A stretch of 63,969 nucleotides of DNA from Paenibacillus phytorum (GCF_013141715.1 NZ_WHOA01000132.1:1-63969); one strand, 5' to 3'; positions 24,904-33,102 are shown, counted from the stretch's first letter. Numbers and translations: made by a program. Notes: generated by a model from the letters alone, not told the origin.

Positions 24904-27018
24904 TCAGTTGTGTCCAGCACCGACCTCGTCGAACTGCGCCATTCCGTTTACAGTCCTTAGTCCAATCCTGCCCGACCCGATAATCGAGTCTGTGATGTCC
25001 ATGTATAATTGGCCGTTCACATAGCCCTGCAAGGAAGAACCGCTCATGACTAGCTTCAAGTAATACCAGGTTCCGTCTGTGATGGTGAACGCCTTCGAAC
25101 CGAGCAGTGTGAACGTAGTGCCTACTTTCTTGTATAACTCTACGTTTGACGTAACCTTGTTCAGCCGCAGCATGTAGTAATCGCCACTCGACGTATACCT
25201 GCCCAAAACACCTGCAACCGTATTAGCGGAGGTGATCTTAACCTTAGCAGACACGAAATAATTTGCCCAACTTGTATTGCCAGTGTAAGTAATCGCATCG
25301 GATGAGCTTGCAGGTTTGTATACATAAGTATCCAGGTTTTCGACTGACCAGGTGCCGCTCACTGCCGTCCACTCTGAAGCCGTTCCACTCTCGAAATTAC
25401 TGAATGTCAGATCACTACCGTCCCCATATTCGTGTGCACCAATATCCGTCAGCGTATCGTACATCCCGAGCCGATTTCCGAAATAGTCTTTTCCACCATT
25501 GCCGGACAAATATATCCCTATATTGATGCAAGATGAGGTCGATAGGAGCCTATACCCGTTTAACGAATGAAGTCCTTGACCGCCAGTACCTGCTCCGACG
25601 AGCAGCGGATCAACCGTTAAGGAATGAGCCTCTGTCAGGACGTTGGTCAAACCGTAATAGCAATTATAATCGTGAGTGCCTCCGACCACTGTTGTAGTAT
25701 CCTTATATTTCGTCGTTCCATTACCAATGACGATATTGTTAACGAAAGTTCCACTTGAACCAGCAATGCCGAACAGCTTGGAAGTGATGCCAGACCCAAT
25801 GTAAAGTGTATTATTATAAAACTTATCGTTTGCATTTAACCTTTTCACTAATACCGTCTTATCATTTTGGCTGATATTGTATCGGAACGTGTTATTTGTG
25901 CTCTCGTCGTCGAGCCCATTAAGCAAGAATCCACCGGCATTGTCGTGGCTGTAGCTGTATTGCAAGATAGAATTCTTGACTCGCTTATCAAAGTCAAAGC
26001 CCTCAGAATCCCTTAATGCACCGTTCATTTCGCCGCCGGAAGCCTCGCAGTATTGGATTACGGTGTTATCGGTATTATGTATCCAGATCCCAACAAAATA
26101 CTCATCTGGTATCATGGCGAAACGGCTCACCTTACTATGATCGATGAGTGCCCCATTCGTGTGTCCGATGGCAATGCCGTTTCCTTGGATGTCTGTCATG
26201 CTGACGTTGCGAACAACGATGCTGCTGCTTCTCAAATTATAATCATTTGCAGGCTCACCATTGGGACCGTTTGGATTCCATATCTTTGAATTCCAGTTAT
26301 AGAAAATTTCATAAATGCCTGTAACGCTAACGTTCGACATGGATACATTTTCAATTAAAATATCGTTCCAGGTGGAATTGGCTCCATAATGATAAATCGA
26401 GATGCCACCCATCGTGTAATGCTTGCTCTGGTAAGGAATGTTTCGGCTAATGTCACGAACAACACAATCTTTAATAACGATGTGGTTTAACGTCCGCCCG
26501 ATGTTGTCGTTCGCGATCAAAAAACCGAGCCGATAGCTATCCTTGTTGTCCGGCACGCGCCCGAGCGTCGTATCGATTACTGGGTTGTTAGTAACCTCGA
26601 GATTAGTAAACTCAAGATACTCCTTCCCGTAGATTTGGACGGCAGCGACACCTTCCCCGCCTATGGGATCGGCAACACCTGAAGCATCGATGACCGGCTT
26701 CGCCCCCGAACCATACATGTCAAATCGAATGCTAGCCGAACTATTGCCCGATGTTGCAGGAGCCAAATAGCCGAAAAACGTGCTTCCCGCTTTAAAAAAC
26801 ACGGTGTCTCCTGGTGCAAAGGAGGTCGCATTCACTTTCCCCAACGTCTTCCATGGACTTGTTGAAGTAGTGCCGTTATTGCTGTCGTTTCCGCTAACGG
26901 AATCAACATAATAGCTTTGTGCATAAGCTGTGGCACTCCCTTTAGCCGTCAATTGATACAGAATGACAAAAGTCAACGTAGCAGCAAAGCAAACAATGCA
27001 TTTCCATAGTAGATTCAT
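24904..27018 (-). CDS. Secreted right-handed parallel beta-helix protein
   Basis: A 704-aa exported protein with a signal peptide (about 1-34, ending GSATAYAQ). It opens with YYVDSVSGNDSNNGTTSTSPWKT and PGDTVFFKAGSTF, the usual start of DUF1565/pectate-lyase-like beta-helix proteins. Repeated coils run from about 110 to 520 (ILIENVSMSNVSVTGIY, SSIVVRNVSMTDIQGNGIAI, NTVIQYCEASGGE, NSILQYSYSHDNAGGFLLNG). The C-terminal 160 residues form a LamG/DUF1080-like jelly roll (TWYYLKLVMSGSSLQGYVNGQL). It probably binds or cleaves a plant or microbial polysaccharide; I cannot name the bond. It is the only intact secreted enzyme candidate of this cluster. Confidence 0.85.
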   Translation of the reverse strand: MNLLWKCIVCFAATLTFVILYQLTAKGSATAYAQSYYVDSVSGNDSNNGTTSTSPWKTLGKVNATSFAPGDTVFFKAGSTFFGYLAPATSGNSSASIRFDMYGSGAKPVIDASGVADPIGGEGVAAVQIYGKEYLEFTNLEVTNNPVIDTTLGRVPDNKDSYRLGFLIANDNIGRTLNHIVIKDCVVRDISRNIPYQSKHYTMGGISIYHYGANSTWNDILIENVSMSNVSVTGIYEIFYNWNSKIWNPNGPNGEPANDYNLRSSSIVVRNVSMTDIQGNGIAIGHTNGALIDHSKVSRFAMIPDEYFVGIWIHNTDNTVIQYCEASGGEMNGALRDSEGFDFDKRVKNSILQYSYSHDNAGGFLLNGLDDESTNNTFRYNISQNDKTVLVKRLNANDKFYNNTLYIGSGITSKLFGIAGSSGTFVNNIVIGNGTTKYKDTTTVVGGTHDYNCYYGLTNVLTEAHSLTVDPLLVGAGTGGQGLHSLNGYRLLSTSSCINIGIYLSGNGGKDYFGNRLGMYDTLTDIGAHEYGDGSDLTFSNFESGTASEWTAVSGTWSVENLDTYVYKPASSSDAITYTGNTSWANYFVSAKVKITSANTVAGVLGRYTSSGDYYMLRLNKVTSNVELYKKVGTTFTLLGSKAFTITDGTWYYLKLVMSGSSLQGYVNGQLYMDITDSIIGSGRIGLRTVNGMAQFDEVGAGHN

Positions 27019-27044
27019 CCATATTGCCTCCTTTAATCAATAGA

Positions 27045-27115
27045 AAATCCCCCAAGAATCACAGTATAGAGTTCATTGTGCCAGAGACTCTTTTCTATAC
27101 TGCCTACTTGAGGGG
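27045..27115 (-). terminator. Long imperfect hairpin upstream of the beta-helix gene
   Basis: CCCCCAAG and CAGTATAGA (27049-27070) pair with TCTATACTG and CTTGAGGGG (27094-27115), giving a two-part stem of about 17 bp. On the minus strand TTTTC follows. It probably terminates the upstream golvesin/DUF1533 transcript, 15 nt after its last stop codon. Confidence 0.6.
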
Positions 27116-27129
27116 ATAATTTTTAATAT

Positions 27130-27811
27130 CTATTCGTCGTCATCGTTGTTGAAATCCGAACTATCATTCGTATCATCGTCTTTGTTATGACCCTTTGAAG
27201 AATAAGGCAAAATCGTCTGGATTACCGTGGAATATGCATAGCCGTCTGCACTTAATATGATCGAGTAATTCTTCGCTGTAGGAAACAAAGACGCCGACAG
27301 CGTTAATTTCCCTGCTTCCAAGCTGTACACAGCTCCGCTCACGGTTTGACCGTCCACCTTGAGACTGCGGAGCGTGCTGCGCCATGCCGTGTCATCGGCG
27401 AAGGTCACTTCAATCGGTTGACCCACAATGTTATTGCTCGTATCCCAAGAACCGGATATCCGTCGTGCCATTATGTACGATTTCGATTTTTACATTGGTA
27501 TCTGCTTTATCTGGCCAATTGAGCTTGTAAAAGGATATTCTCGCCTTGCCTGCTTCCAATCTCGGATTCCATGTAATGGTGTCATTCACTGTATCCGTAT
27601 ATCGGGTACTTGAATTGTTATAACCTTTCACACCCGTAGATACTCTCCAAGTGCCTGATGCTGTGTAGCCGGCATTTCCATCATCAATGACGATGGAAGT
27701 TAACGGCGGCAAAACCTCTGCCGAGGCAGACATAATTCCGACTCCACCAAAAGGAAAAATCATCGCTGTGATGAGACATATAAAGATGAGCGACTTGATT
27801 TTTTTCAGCAT
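27130..27811 (-). pseudogene. Frameshifted secreted golvesin-like/DUF1533 protein
   Basis: The first frame (27811-27431) starts after AAAGGAATG and encodes a signal peptide plus a golvesin-C-terminal-like module (SIVIDDGNAGYTASGTWRVS, STRYTDTVNDTITWNPRLEA, FYKLNWPDKADTNVKIEIVH). It runs out of frame after HNGTTD. The second frame (27471-27130) continues with SWDTSNNIVGQPIEVTFADD and a DUF1533 module (LEAGKLTLSASLFP), ending in an acidic DDD/NDDDE tail. Both modules occur in large wall-bound carbohydrate-active proteins, so this looks like two ends of a bigger gene joined by deletion with loss of frame. A sequencing error at the join cannot be excluded. Confidence 0.7.
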
Positions 27812-27885
27812 GAATCTCATTCCTTTCATTACAATCATTTGGAGACATTCCTCCAATTGTTCCTATCATAGCGTGCCAAACGAGA

Positions 27886-27926
27886 TTAAATTTCTTATAT
27901 TTTAAGAATTTCTTATAAGATCTTTA
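27886..27926 (-). promoter_or_regulatory. Conserved upstream element, copy 2
   Basis: On the minus strand AAGATCTTATAAGAAATTC is followed by TTAAAATATAAGAAATTTAA. Two exact TATAAGAAATT repeats are spaced 18 bp apart. It lies 75-115 nt before the start at 27811. See the near-identical copy at 24806-24845. Confidence 0.55.
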
Positions 27927-27965
27927 ACTGTAGTAAAATGAGGAGTCTTTGAATCATTCATCGCA

Positions 27966-28002
27966 TACAAAAAAGACCACTGCATGGAACATGCAACGGT
28001 CT
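27966..28002 (-). terminator. Terminator of the DUF1801 gene
   Basis: AAGACCGTTGCATG pairs with CATGCAGTGGTCTT around a 3-nt loop (27972-28002), followed on the minus strand by TTTTTTG. It lies 28 nt past the stop codon. Confidence 0.85.
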
Positions 28003-28029
28003 TCCTAAGTAAATAAAAAAGAACAGCGA

Positions 28030-28371
28030 TTAAAGTGAGCCTGAAGCTTGACTGACCAATGACAGCAGCTGCCCGGAATCAAATGAATCACCTTTACGCA
28101 GCTTCAGTGTTTTTCTTTCCGGGGGACCATCGAACATGCCTTCCGGAAGCTCCAGCGCGGCAGCATTAAAGATCGTAAAGCTGACCGCGTCTTTCGACGT
28201 CGAGATGACAGCAGCGTATTTTCCGTTTTTCAAAAAATGTGGCTTCTTATACTGAATACGTTCTTGCACATCAGGTATGGCCTGGTGAACAACTTCACGC
28301 AGATTATTGGACTGTTCCCCCTGCCATGGTTCTTTTAACGCTTCAATAAAATCGGTTACTTCCTGATTCAT
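28030..28371 (-). CDS. DUF1801 domain protein
   Basis: A 113-aa protein of the DUF1801/YdhG-like fold: an N-terminal helix pair (FIEALKEPWQGEQSNNLREVVHQAIPDVQERI), then KKPHFLKNGKYAAVISTSKDAVSFTIFNA and a C-terminal RKTLKLRKGDSFDS. Members are small cytosolic proteins of unsettled function; some have been described as frataxin-like iron binders. It follows the YciI gene at 28405 after 33 nt on the same strand, so it may belong to the ECF42-driven transcript starting near 28910. Confidence 0.82.
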   Translation of the reverse strand: MNQEVTDFIEALKEPWQGEQSNNLREVVHQAIPDVQERIQYKKPHFLKNGKYAAVISTSKDAVSFTIFNAAALELPEGMFDGPPERKTLKLRKGDSFDSGQLLSLVSQASGSL

Positions 28372-28404
28372 TTTGATACACTCCTTTATGTACGTAATGG
28401 TATA

Positions 28405-28839
28405 TTATATTCTTTTCAACATGTTGATTTGGTCCTCTAAATCGGCTTTCATGGCCAGTATTCTTGGATCTCGCGTAGAATCCGTATTCTCTTTGAGCTC
28501 CCGCATCTCGATTTCAAATGCCCCGCATCCTCTTGGATACGGCATCCGAAGCGCCCAATCTGCAGCCTCATCTTCTGAATTCACATCGATCAGTGTATAT
28601 CCGGCAATGAGTTCTTGATTTACCGGAAAAGGTCCTGCCTTTACCTCTGGCTCTCCCCCATGTAATGGATACAATATCCTGATCCCGCTGGAGCTAGGCT
28701 GAAGCTCTTCTGCTGCCAAGAGCGCACCGGCTCTGGCCAAAGACTTCTTGTACGCAACCATTGCATCGTTGTGTTCCCGGCTAAACTTTACACCCGCCTC
28801 CGAGTACCTTGTTGCCTTGAATATCAATATAAATCGCAC
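28405..28839 (-). CDS. YciI family (DGPF domain) protein, copy 2
   Basis: A 144-aa ferredoxin-like fold protein of the DGPF/YciI-related type that usually accompanies ECF42 sigma factors. MRFILIFKATRYSEAG at the start, SSSGIRILYPLHGG, and ALRMPYPRGCGAFEIEMREL align with the paralogue at 30218. The hallmark DGPF tetrapeptide is AGPF here. The gene has its own ECF42-type promoter at 28913-28939, so it is a likely direct target. The biochemical function of these proteins is not established. Confidence 0.9.
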   Translation of the reverse strand: MRFILIFKATRYSEAGVKFSREHNDAMVAYKKSLARAGALLAAEELQPSSSGIRILYPLHGGEPEVKAGPFPVNQELIAGYTLIDVNSEDEAADWALRMPYPRGCGAFEIEMRELKENTDSTRDPRILAMKADLEDQINMLKRI

Positions 28840-28912
28840 TATCGTTTCCCTCCTTGTGAGGAAGATGACTCTAAGCAGCAGTTAGCTGCTATAACCCTTC
28901 CCTTACTATGAC

Positions 28913-28939
28913 GACGAACGGGAAACCCTGTAATCGACA
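28913..28939 (-). promoter_or_regulatory. Putative ECF42 promoter upstream of YciI copy 2
   Basis: On the minus strand TGTCGA (28939-28934), a 17-nt spacer and CGTC (28916-28913), within CGTCGTC. The same sequence and spacing occur at 31671-31697. The motif fits what I recall of the ECF42 promoter consensus. It lies about 75 nt before the start codon. Confidence 0.72.
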
Positions 28940-28955
28940 AGGAGGCTGAAAAAAA

Positions 28956-30221
28956 TTATTTCGATGCTTCAGACTCGCATTCAGCAGCCCGATTCATTAA
29001 AAGCTCCTGCTCACGAGTATTCTGGGTCATCGACACAGCCCTTTCAAATTCTGTACGGGCTTCTTCGTACCTCCCCAGCCTCACTAGGAGATCACCGCGA
29101 ATGCTCGGCAGCAGATGGTATCCCTTCAGGGAAGGTTCGGCACGCAGCTCGTCGACAATCTGCAGCCCGAAGGCAGGACCAAACGCCATAGATATGGCGA
29201 CCGCCCGGTTTAATTCGACGATCGGCGATGGCGTTACCCTAGAGAGCGCTTCGTAAAGCGCTGCAATGCGGATCCAATCGGTCTCAGTTGCGGTAGGTGC
29301 CTGTGCATGGCAAGCAGAAATCGCAGCCTGCAGCGAATATGGACCGAGCTGACGTCCAAGCTTATGGCTGCGCTCAAGTGCCGCCAATCCGCGGCGGATC
29401 AGCAAGCGATCCCACTGCGCCCGGTTTTGGTCCATCAAAAGTACGGGTTCCCCCGTGGAGCTAACCCTGGTTTTAAAACGCGAGGATTGAATCTCCATTA
29501 AGGCAACTAGTCCGTGAACTTCCTGCTCATAAGGTGCGATCTCGGCAAGTACGCGTCCCAGTCTGAGCGCCTCCTGACATAGCAGCGGACGTATCCAGTG
29601 ATCCCCAGAGGTTGCCGCATAACCTTCATTGAACATAAGGTAAATTACCTCGAGCACAGCAGACAGGCGTTCTTTGAGTTCTTCCCCTACAGGCACCTCG
29701 AAAGGGACCTTTTCGGCGCTGAGCGTTCTCTTGGCCCGGACAATCCGCTGGGCAATCGTTGATTCGGCGGCAAGGAAAGAACGTGCGATTTCATCAGTAT
29801 TAAGCCCGCATAACAGGCGAAGCGTCAAGGCAACTCTGGCATCCTGTGATAACACGGGATGGCAGGTCATAAAGATCAGACGAAGGAGATCGTCGCCGAT
29901 CTCCCCGTCCAAAGTACCATCTATATCTTCCTCTGTATACAAATCAATGCCCTGGGCAATCTCTACGTATTTCTGGTCGCGCAGTTTGGTCCTGCGCATA
30001 AAATCGATCGCGCGCCGCTTGGCCGTCGTCATCAGCCAGGCACCCGGATTGTCTGGGATGCCGATTTCCGGCCATCGTTCAAGAGCAATCACCAGTGCAT
30101 CCTGGGCAAGATCCTCTGCAAGTCCCACATCCCGTACCATTCGCGTCAATCCTGCGATAAGCTTTGCCGATTCAATTCGCCATATTGCATCTATGGTCCG
30201 CTGTGTATTGGACAACGTCAC
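28956..30221 (-). CDS. ECF42-type RNA polymerase sigma factor
   Basis: A 421-aa sigma factor with sigma2 (about 10-80: LAEDLAQDALVIALERWP and NPGAWLMTTAKRRAIDFMRR), sigma4 (about 130-185: LTLRLLCGLNTDEIARSFLAAESTIAQRIVRAKRTL) and the long C-terminal extension of about 230 residues (DUF6596 plus TPR-like helices) that defines ECF42. The extension includes LYLMFNEGY-like YLMFNEGYAATSGD and PSPIVELNRAVAISMAFGP. ECF42 members lack anti-sigma factors and are controlled through this extension. Start overlaps the YciI stop by 4 nt. Two matching promoters nearby define a small local regulon. Confidence 0.95.
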   Translation of the reverse strand: MTLSNTQRTIDAIWRIESAKLIAGLTRMVRDVGLAEDLAQDALVIALERWPEIGIPDNPGAWLMTTAKRRAIDFMRRTKLRDQKYVEIAQGIDLYTEEDIDGTLDGEIGDDLLRLIFMTCHPVLSQDARVALTLRLLCGLNTDEIARSFLAAESTIAQRIVRAKRTLSAEKVPFEVPVGEELKERLSAVLEVIYLMFNEGYAATSGDHWIRPLLCQEALRLGRVLAEIAPYEQEVHGLVALMEIQSSRFKTRVSSTGEPVLLMDQNRAQWDRLLIRRGLAALERSHKLGRQLGPYSLQAAISACHAQAPTATETDWIRIAALYEALSRVTPSPIVELNRAVAISMAFGPAFGLQIVDELRAEPSLKGYHLLPSIRGDLLVRLGRYEEARTEFERAVSMTQNTREQELLMNRAAECESEASK

Positions 30222-30652
30222 GCTTTCTTCTGCTCCTGAGCCTGTTTGCGAAGGATTGCTTCTTTCGCCTGCGATTCGGCATCGTCCGTTAACTCCTCAA
30301 ACTCGAATACTTGTCTGAGCTCAATCTCGCCCTGTCCATATCCGTGGGGATCCGGCATGCGCAGAGCCCATTCAATAGCTTCTTCCCTGGATTTGACTTC
30401 GATCAGCGTATATCCCGCGATCATTTCTTTCGCCTCCGTGAACGGACCATCTATCACCTTCGGCTTGCCTCCGGGCTCCGGATAAGAAATCCGAATTCCG
30501 CTTGAGCTGGACTGCAGTCCATCCGCAGCGAGCAAAACACCGGCTTTCACCAATTCCTCGTTATACTTTTGCATGGCATCAATAAGCTCCTGGCTAGGCA
30601 TTGTCCCTGCCTCTGAATCTGTTGTAGCTTTAACAATCATCATAAATCTCAT
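30218..30652 (-). CDS. YciI family (DGPF domain) protein, copy 1
   Basis: A 144-aa protein with MRFMMIVKATTDSEAG, SSSGIRISYPEPGGKP, the intact family signature VIDGPFTEAKEMIAGYTLIE and ALRMPDPHGYGQGEIELRQV. It overlaps the ECF42 sigma gene by 4 nt (ATGA), the usual arrangement for this family, and probably contributes to the signal that activates the sigma factor. The C-terminal 20 residues are a charged Lys/Gln/Glu tail. I see no ECF42 promoter directly upstream, so it may be read from the hydrolase promoter at 31671-31697. Confidence 0.92.
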   Translation of the reverse strand: MRFMMIVKATTDSEAGTMPSQELIDAMQKYNEELVKAGVLLAADGLQSSSSGIRISYPEPGGKPKVIDGPFTEAKEMIAGYTLIEVKSREEAIEWALRMPDPHGYGQGEIELRQVFEFEELTDDAESQAKEAILRKQAQEQKKA

Positions 30653-30710
30653 ATGTGTTTACCTCCTATTTTTTCGGGCGCCTAATTACTTATGTGTACA
30701 CTATTTTTTC

Positions 30711-30738
30711 GGCAGCAGGAAGTAAAATTCCTGCCGCC
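30711..30738. repeat. Inverted repeat between hydrolase and YciI gene
   Basis: GGCAGCAGGAA (30711-30721) pairs with TTCCTGCCGCC (30728-30738) around AGTAAAA with one mismatch. Neither strand has a T run in terminator position, so it may be a processing or attenuation hairpin within a hydrolase-YciI-sigma transcript. Confidence 0.5.
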
Positions 30739-30770
30739 ATTGTTGGCGCTTTGAAATGGTATGCCGCAAC

Positions 30771-31583
30771 TTAGAGATTGCCCATAAAGAATGATGCAAG
30801 CTCCGATGAAATCATTTTTGCATCTAGTTTCTTTGTATGTCCGAGTCCCTTTTTACTCAGAAGTTGCGCATTGGGCAGCACGTTGGCCAAAGCCTGGGCA
30901 CCATGTCGCAGCCCAGCCGGGCTCTCAGTGCCTTCGAGTACCAGCGTTGGCATCGTGACAGTGCTCCATAATTGGGTAGGCAACGACTTTCCGTCTATAA
31001 ATCCATCCACCAAAGCCGCATCGTAGGGGAGTGTGTGAGCAACGGCCATGAGCTTAGACCACACACCTGGCATAATGCGCATCAAGCTGACAACGAATGA
31101 AGGAGCACCCATACCCTTAGTCATAAAGTACTTGATGCCATCGGCCCGGCGATTAGCTGTAATAAGCTCAGTAATGTGCATGACGAAATTTTCCGGCGGC
31201 TTGCGATCGGCAGCATCGACCACGAATGGTGGTTCATGCAAGGTCAATTTCGTGATGTTTACCCCTCTTGATGCTGCTTGCAGGGCAAGAACCGCCCCGG
31301 ATGACAATCCCCAAACATTTGCCGAGCCGCCAGCTTCATCAATCATTGCCTGTAGATCTTCAATCTCACGTCCTGTGTCATAAGGCTGTGTGTCTCCGCT
31401 ATCGCCGCGACCACGGCGGTCGTAGTTGTAGACCGTGAAGTGCTCTGACAACAGATTAGCCAGCTGCACCAGCCCCGGAAATTTTCGGTAGCTGAACGCA
31501 CCTGCTACCAGTATGAGTGCTGGCCCTTGACCAACTTTGTCATAGACGATCTTGGTACCGTCTCTTGAAAATATTGCGTACAT
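30771..31583 (-). CDS. Alpha/beta hydrolase
   Basis: A 270-aa alpha/beta-hydrolase fold enzyme. The oxyanion region is GPALILVAGAFSY, the nucleophile elbow GLSSG (about 93-97) supplies Ser, and the catalytic His is in KKGLGHTKKLD near the C-terminus. The acid is probably in the VLEGTESPAG region. NYDRRGRGDSGD is the conserved arginine-glycine loop. An ECF42-type promoter (31671-31697) lies 90-115 nt upstream, so it is likely part of the sigma factor's regulon. Substrate unknown; such hydrolases act on esters, lactones or epoxides. Confidence 0.9.
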   Translation of the reverse strand: MYAIFSRDGTKIVYDKVGQGPALILVAGAFSYRKFPGLVQLANLLSEHFTVYNYDRRGRGDSGDTQPYDTGREIEDLQAMIDEAGGSANVWGLSSGAVLALQAASRGVNITKLTLHEPPFVVDAADRKPPENFVMHITELITANRRADGIKYFMTKGMGAPSFVVSLMRIMPGVWSKLMAVAHTLPYDAALVDGFIDGKSLPTQLWSTVTMPTLVLEGTESPAGLRHGAQALANVLPNAQLLSKKGLGHTKKLDAKMISSELASFFMGNL

Positions 31584-31670
31584 GGTATGTCTCCTTTGCA
31601 GTTAAAACGAATTGTTTTTGTCTTAGAACGGATTCAATTTTTCACCAAATATCCGAACCTCTATTAAGAC

Positions 31671-31697
31671 GACGAACCGCTGATAACAATATCGACA
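31671..31697 (-). promoter_or_regulatory. Putative ECF42 promoter upstream of the hydrolase
   Basis: On the minus strand TGTCGA (31697-31692), 17 nt, then CGTC (31674-31671) within CGTCGTC. Both boxes and the spacing are identical to the site at 28913-28939, while the spacer differs, which argues for a functional promoter rather than a duplication. Confidence 0.72.
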
Positions 31698-31760
31698 CAT
31701 CTGCAAAAAAAATTTAAATAAAAAGATCTGTATCCCATTCTCATAAGTCTGCTGATAACT

Positions 31761-31793
31761 CAACAGGCTGCCAAAGATGCTGGCAGCCTGTTG
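31761..31793 (-). terminator. Hairpin after the methyltransferase gene
   Basis: CAACAGGCTGCCA (31761-31773) and TGGCAGCCTGTTG (31781-31793) form a perfect 13-bp stem, 48 nt past the methyltransferase stop. Only a weak T run follows, so termination may be partial. Confidence 0.6.
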
Positions 31794-31841
31794 TTATGAT
31801 GCTATCGTTTTCCGTCATAGTAGGAACACGAACTGAACTGA

Positions 31842-32576
31842 TTAATTCTTGACCGCTGCGATCAAGAGGAAAATGGGACGACGGGTTTCATCTTTCATTT
31901 CTGGATACTTGTCCAATGTTTCTTGCGTTGGTTGAGGTTCGGAAAGTTTCATAAGACTAAATCCTGAGTCAATTAACGCATTCACATAGGTAGCGATAGT
32001 TCGATGATATTTGACGACATCATTGTCCAGAAATCTCGCCTGCCGTAGACCTTCTTTCTGGTAGTCATCGACAGGCCAGTGCAATCGCTCACCCTCCGAA
32101 CCATAGTACCAGTCTTGTGCAGCGAGTGCGGTAAAGACCGGATGTTCAACCGAAAGGATAAAAGTACCTCCTGATACAAGACAATGATGTATTTTACGAC
32201 AAACGATTTCAAAGTGCTCCACATAATGAAGGGCAAGCGAGCTTATCACAACGTCAAATTCCCCTGCTGCAAAGTTGATGTCTTCAATCGCAAGCCTTCG
32301 ATACTCAATCGCAGAATCGTTGTTATTTTCTCTAGCGTACGCTAACATTTTCTCAGAGAGATCTACACCAACTACTGACCGGGCTTGCTGTTCTCGTGCA
32401 TATTTACAATGCCAACCAAAGCCGCATCCAAGGTCAAGAACTCTTTTATCTCGCAGCGCGGGAAGCATCGCACGGAGAACGGGCCACTCCCCAGCAGCAT
32501 TTAGTCCACCAACCGAGCGAGGCATCTCACTGTATTTTTCGAAGAATCCCAGATCATCATATTTATTCTGTTTCAT
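31842..32576 (-). CDS. Class I SAM-dependent methyltransferase
   Basis: A 244-aa cytosolic methyltransferase. Motif I is KRVLDLGCGFGWHCKYA (about 44-60), followed by VVGVDLSEKMLAYAR (acidic end of beta 2), FDVVISSLALHYVEHF (motif post I) and LVSGGTFILSVEHPVFTA. The closest general pattern is the Methyltransf_11/25 group of small-molecule or biotin-BioC-like enzymes. The ATG at 32576 is preferred over 32594, which has no ribosome site. It is convergent with no partner gene, so the acceptor is unknown. Confidence 0.9.
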   Translation of the reverse strand: MKQNKYDDLGFFEKYSEMPRSVGGLNAAGEWPVLRAMLPALRDKRVLDLGCGFGWHCKYAREQQARSVVGVDLSEKMLAYARENNNDSAIEYRRLAIEDINFAAGEFDVVISSLALHYVEHFEIVCRKIHHCLVSGGTFILSVEHPVFTALAAQDWYYGSEGERLHWPVDDYQKEGLRQARFLDNDVVKYHRTIATYVNALIDSGFSLMKLSEPQPTQETLDKYPEMKDETRRPIFLLIAAVKN

Positions 32577-32812
32577 ATTTAGCCAAACTCCCATCTTGAA
32601 CTTATTTTCTCACTCTGCCAAATGTTAAGGATATTGTTTTTTTGATTAACGTATCTAGAGTTTATCATCAAACAGTGAAAATCTTTATTGAAAATTTTAT
32701 TTAAATGAAACAATCCTATAGGTAAAAAATGATTATACTTATTCTTACAGAGGCAAGGACGCTCTTCATTGTGATACTCTTAAAGTACTTTAAGGAAACG
32801 GAGGGGTTACGT

Positions 32813-32851
32813 GTGGTACATTTTATCCGAGTTAGATCTTTGCGCGGCTAA
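32813..32851 (+). CDS. Leader peptide with RVR motif upstream of the HflX gene
   Basis: Starting at GTG, six nt after GGAGGGG, the frame reads MVHFIRVRSLRG then stop (12 aa). The first eight residues resemble the macrolide-sensing leader ErmDL (MTHSMRLR): His3, then Arg-x-Arg at 6-8, the +X+ motif where the ribosome stalls with macrolides. A competing frame from GTG 32811 would give a 14-aa MWYILSELDLCAAN, but its spacing to the ribosome site is only 4 nt. The peptide lies 250 nt before hflX and upstream of a premature terminator. Function as a drug sensor is inferred. Confidence 0.6.
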   Translation: MVHFIRVRSLRG

Positions 32852-33034
32852 TTGAATAGCGCTCAAGATTCTGTCTGTGTACAGAGGACTCAGGATAAGT
32901 TTGTCCATTAATAACCCTGAATTGATACTTCTATCGGTGATCAAACAACGCGGCTTGAAGTAAGGTGAAACATCCTTATCGACCAAATCGTGGTTGTTTT
33001 CTTTCGTCCGATACGATAGTCATTGTCCTCAACT

Positions 33035-33074
33035 ACAGACAACACAAGCACCTTGCTTGTGTTGTTTCTTTTTT
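33035..33074 (+). terminator. Premature terminator (attenuator) in the hflX leader
   Basis: ACAACACAAGCA (33039-33050) and TGCTTGTGTTGT (33054-33065) form a perfect 12-bp stem with a 3-nt loop, followed by TTCTTTTTT. It ends only 28 nt before the hflX start codon, so it would block the gene unless suppressed. TGTCTGT (32872-32878), just after the leader peptide, can pair with ACAGACA (33035-33041), which overlaps the foot of the stem, and is a candidate antiterminator strand. Confidence 0.88.
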
Positions 33075-33102
33075 ACTCCTTAACTTGAAAGGATGATGAA
33101 CG

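Noticed and set aside
32811..32855. Alternative 14-aa leader peptide MWYILSELDLCAAN
   Set aside because: Its GTG is only 4 nt from GGAGGGG and it lacks an arrest-type motif; the frame two nt later is better spaced and has RVR.
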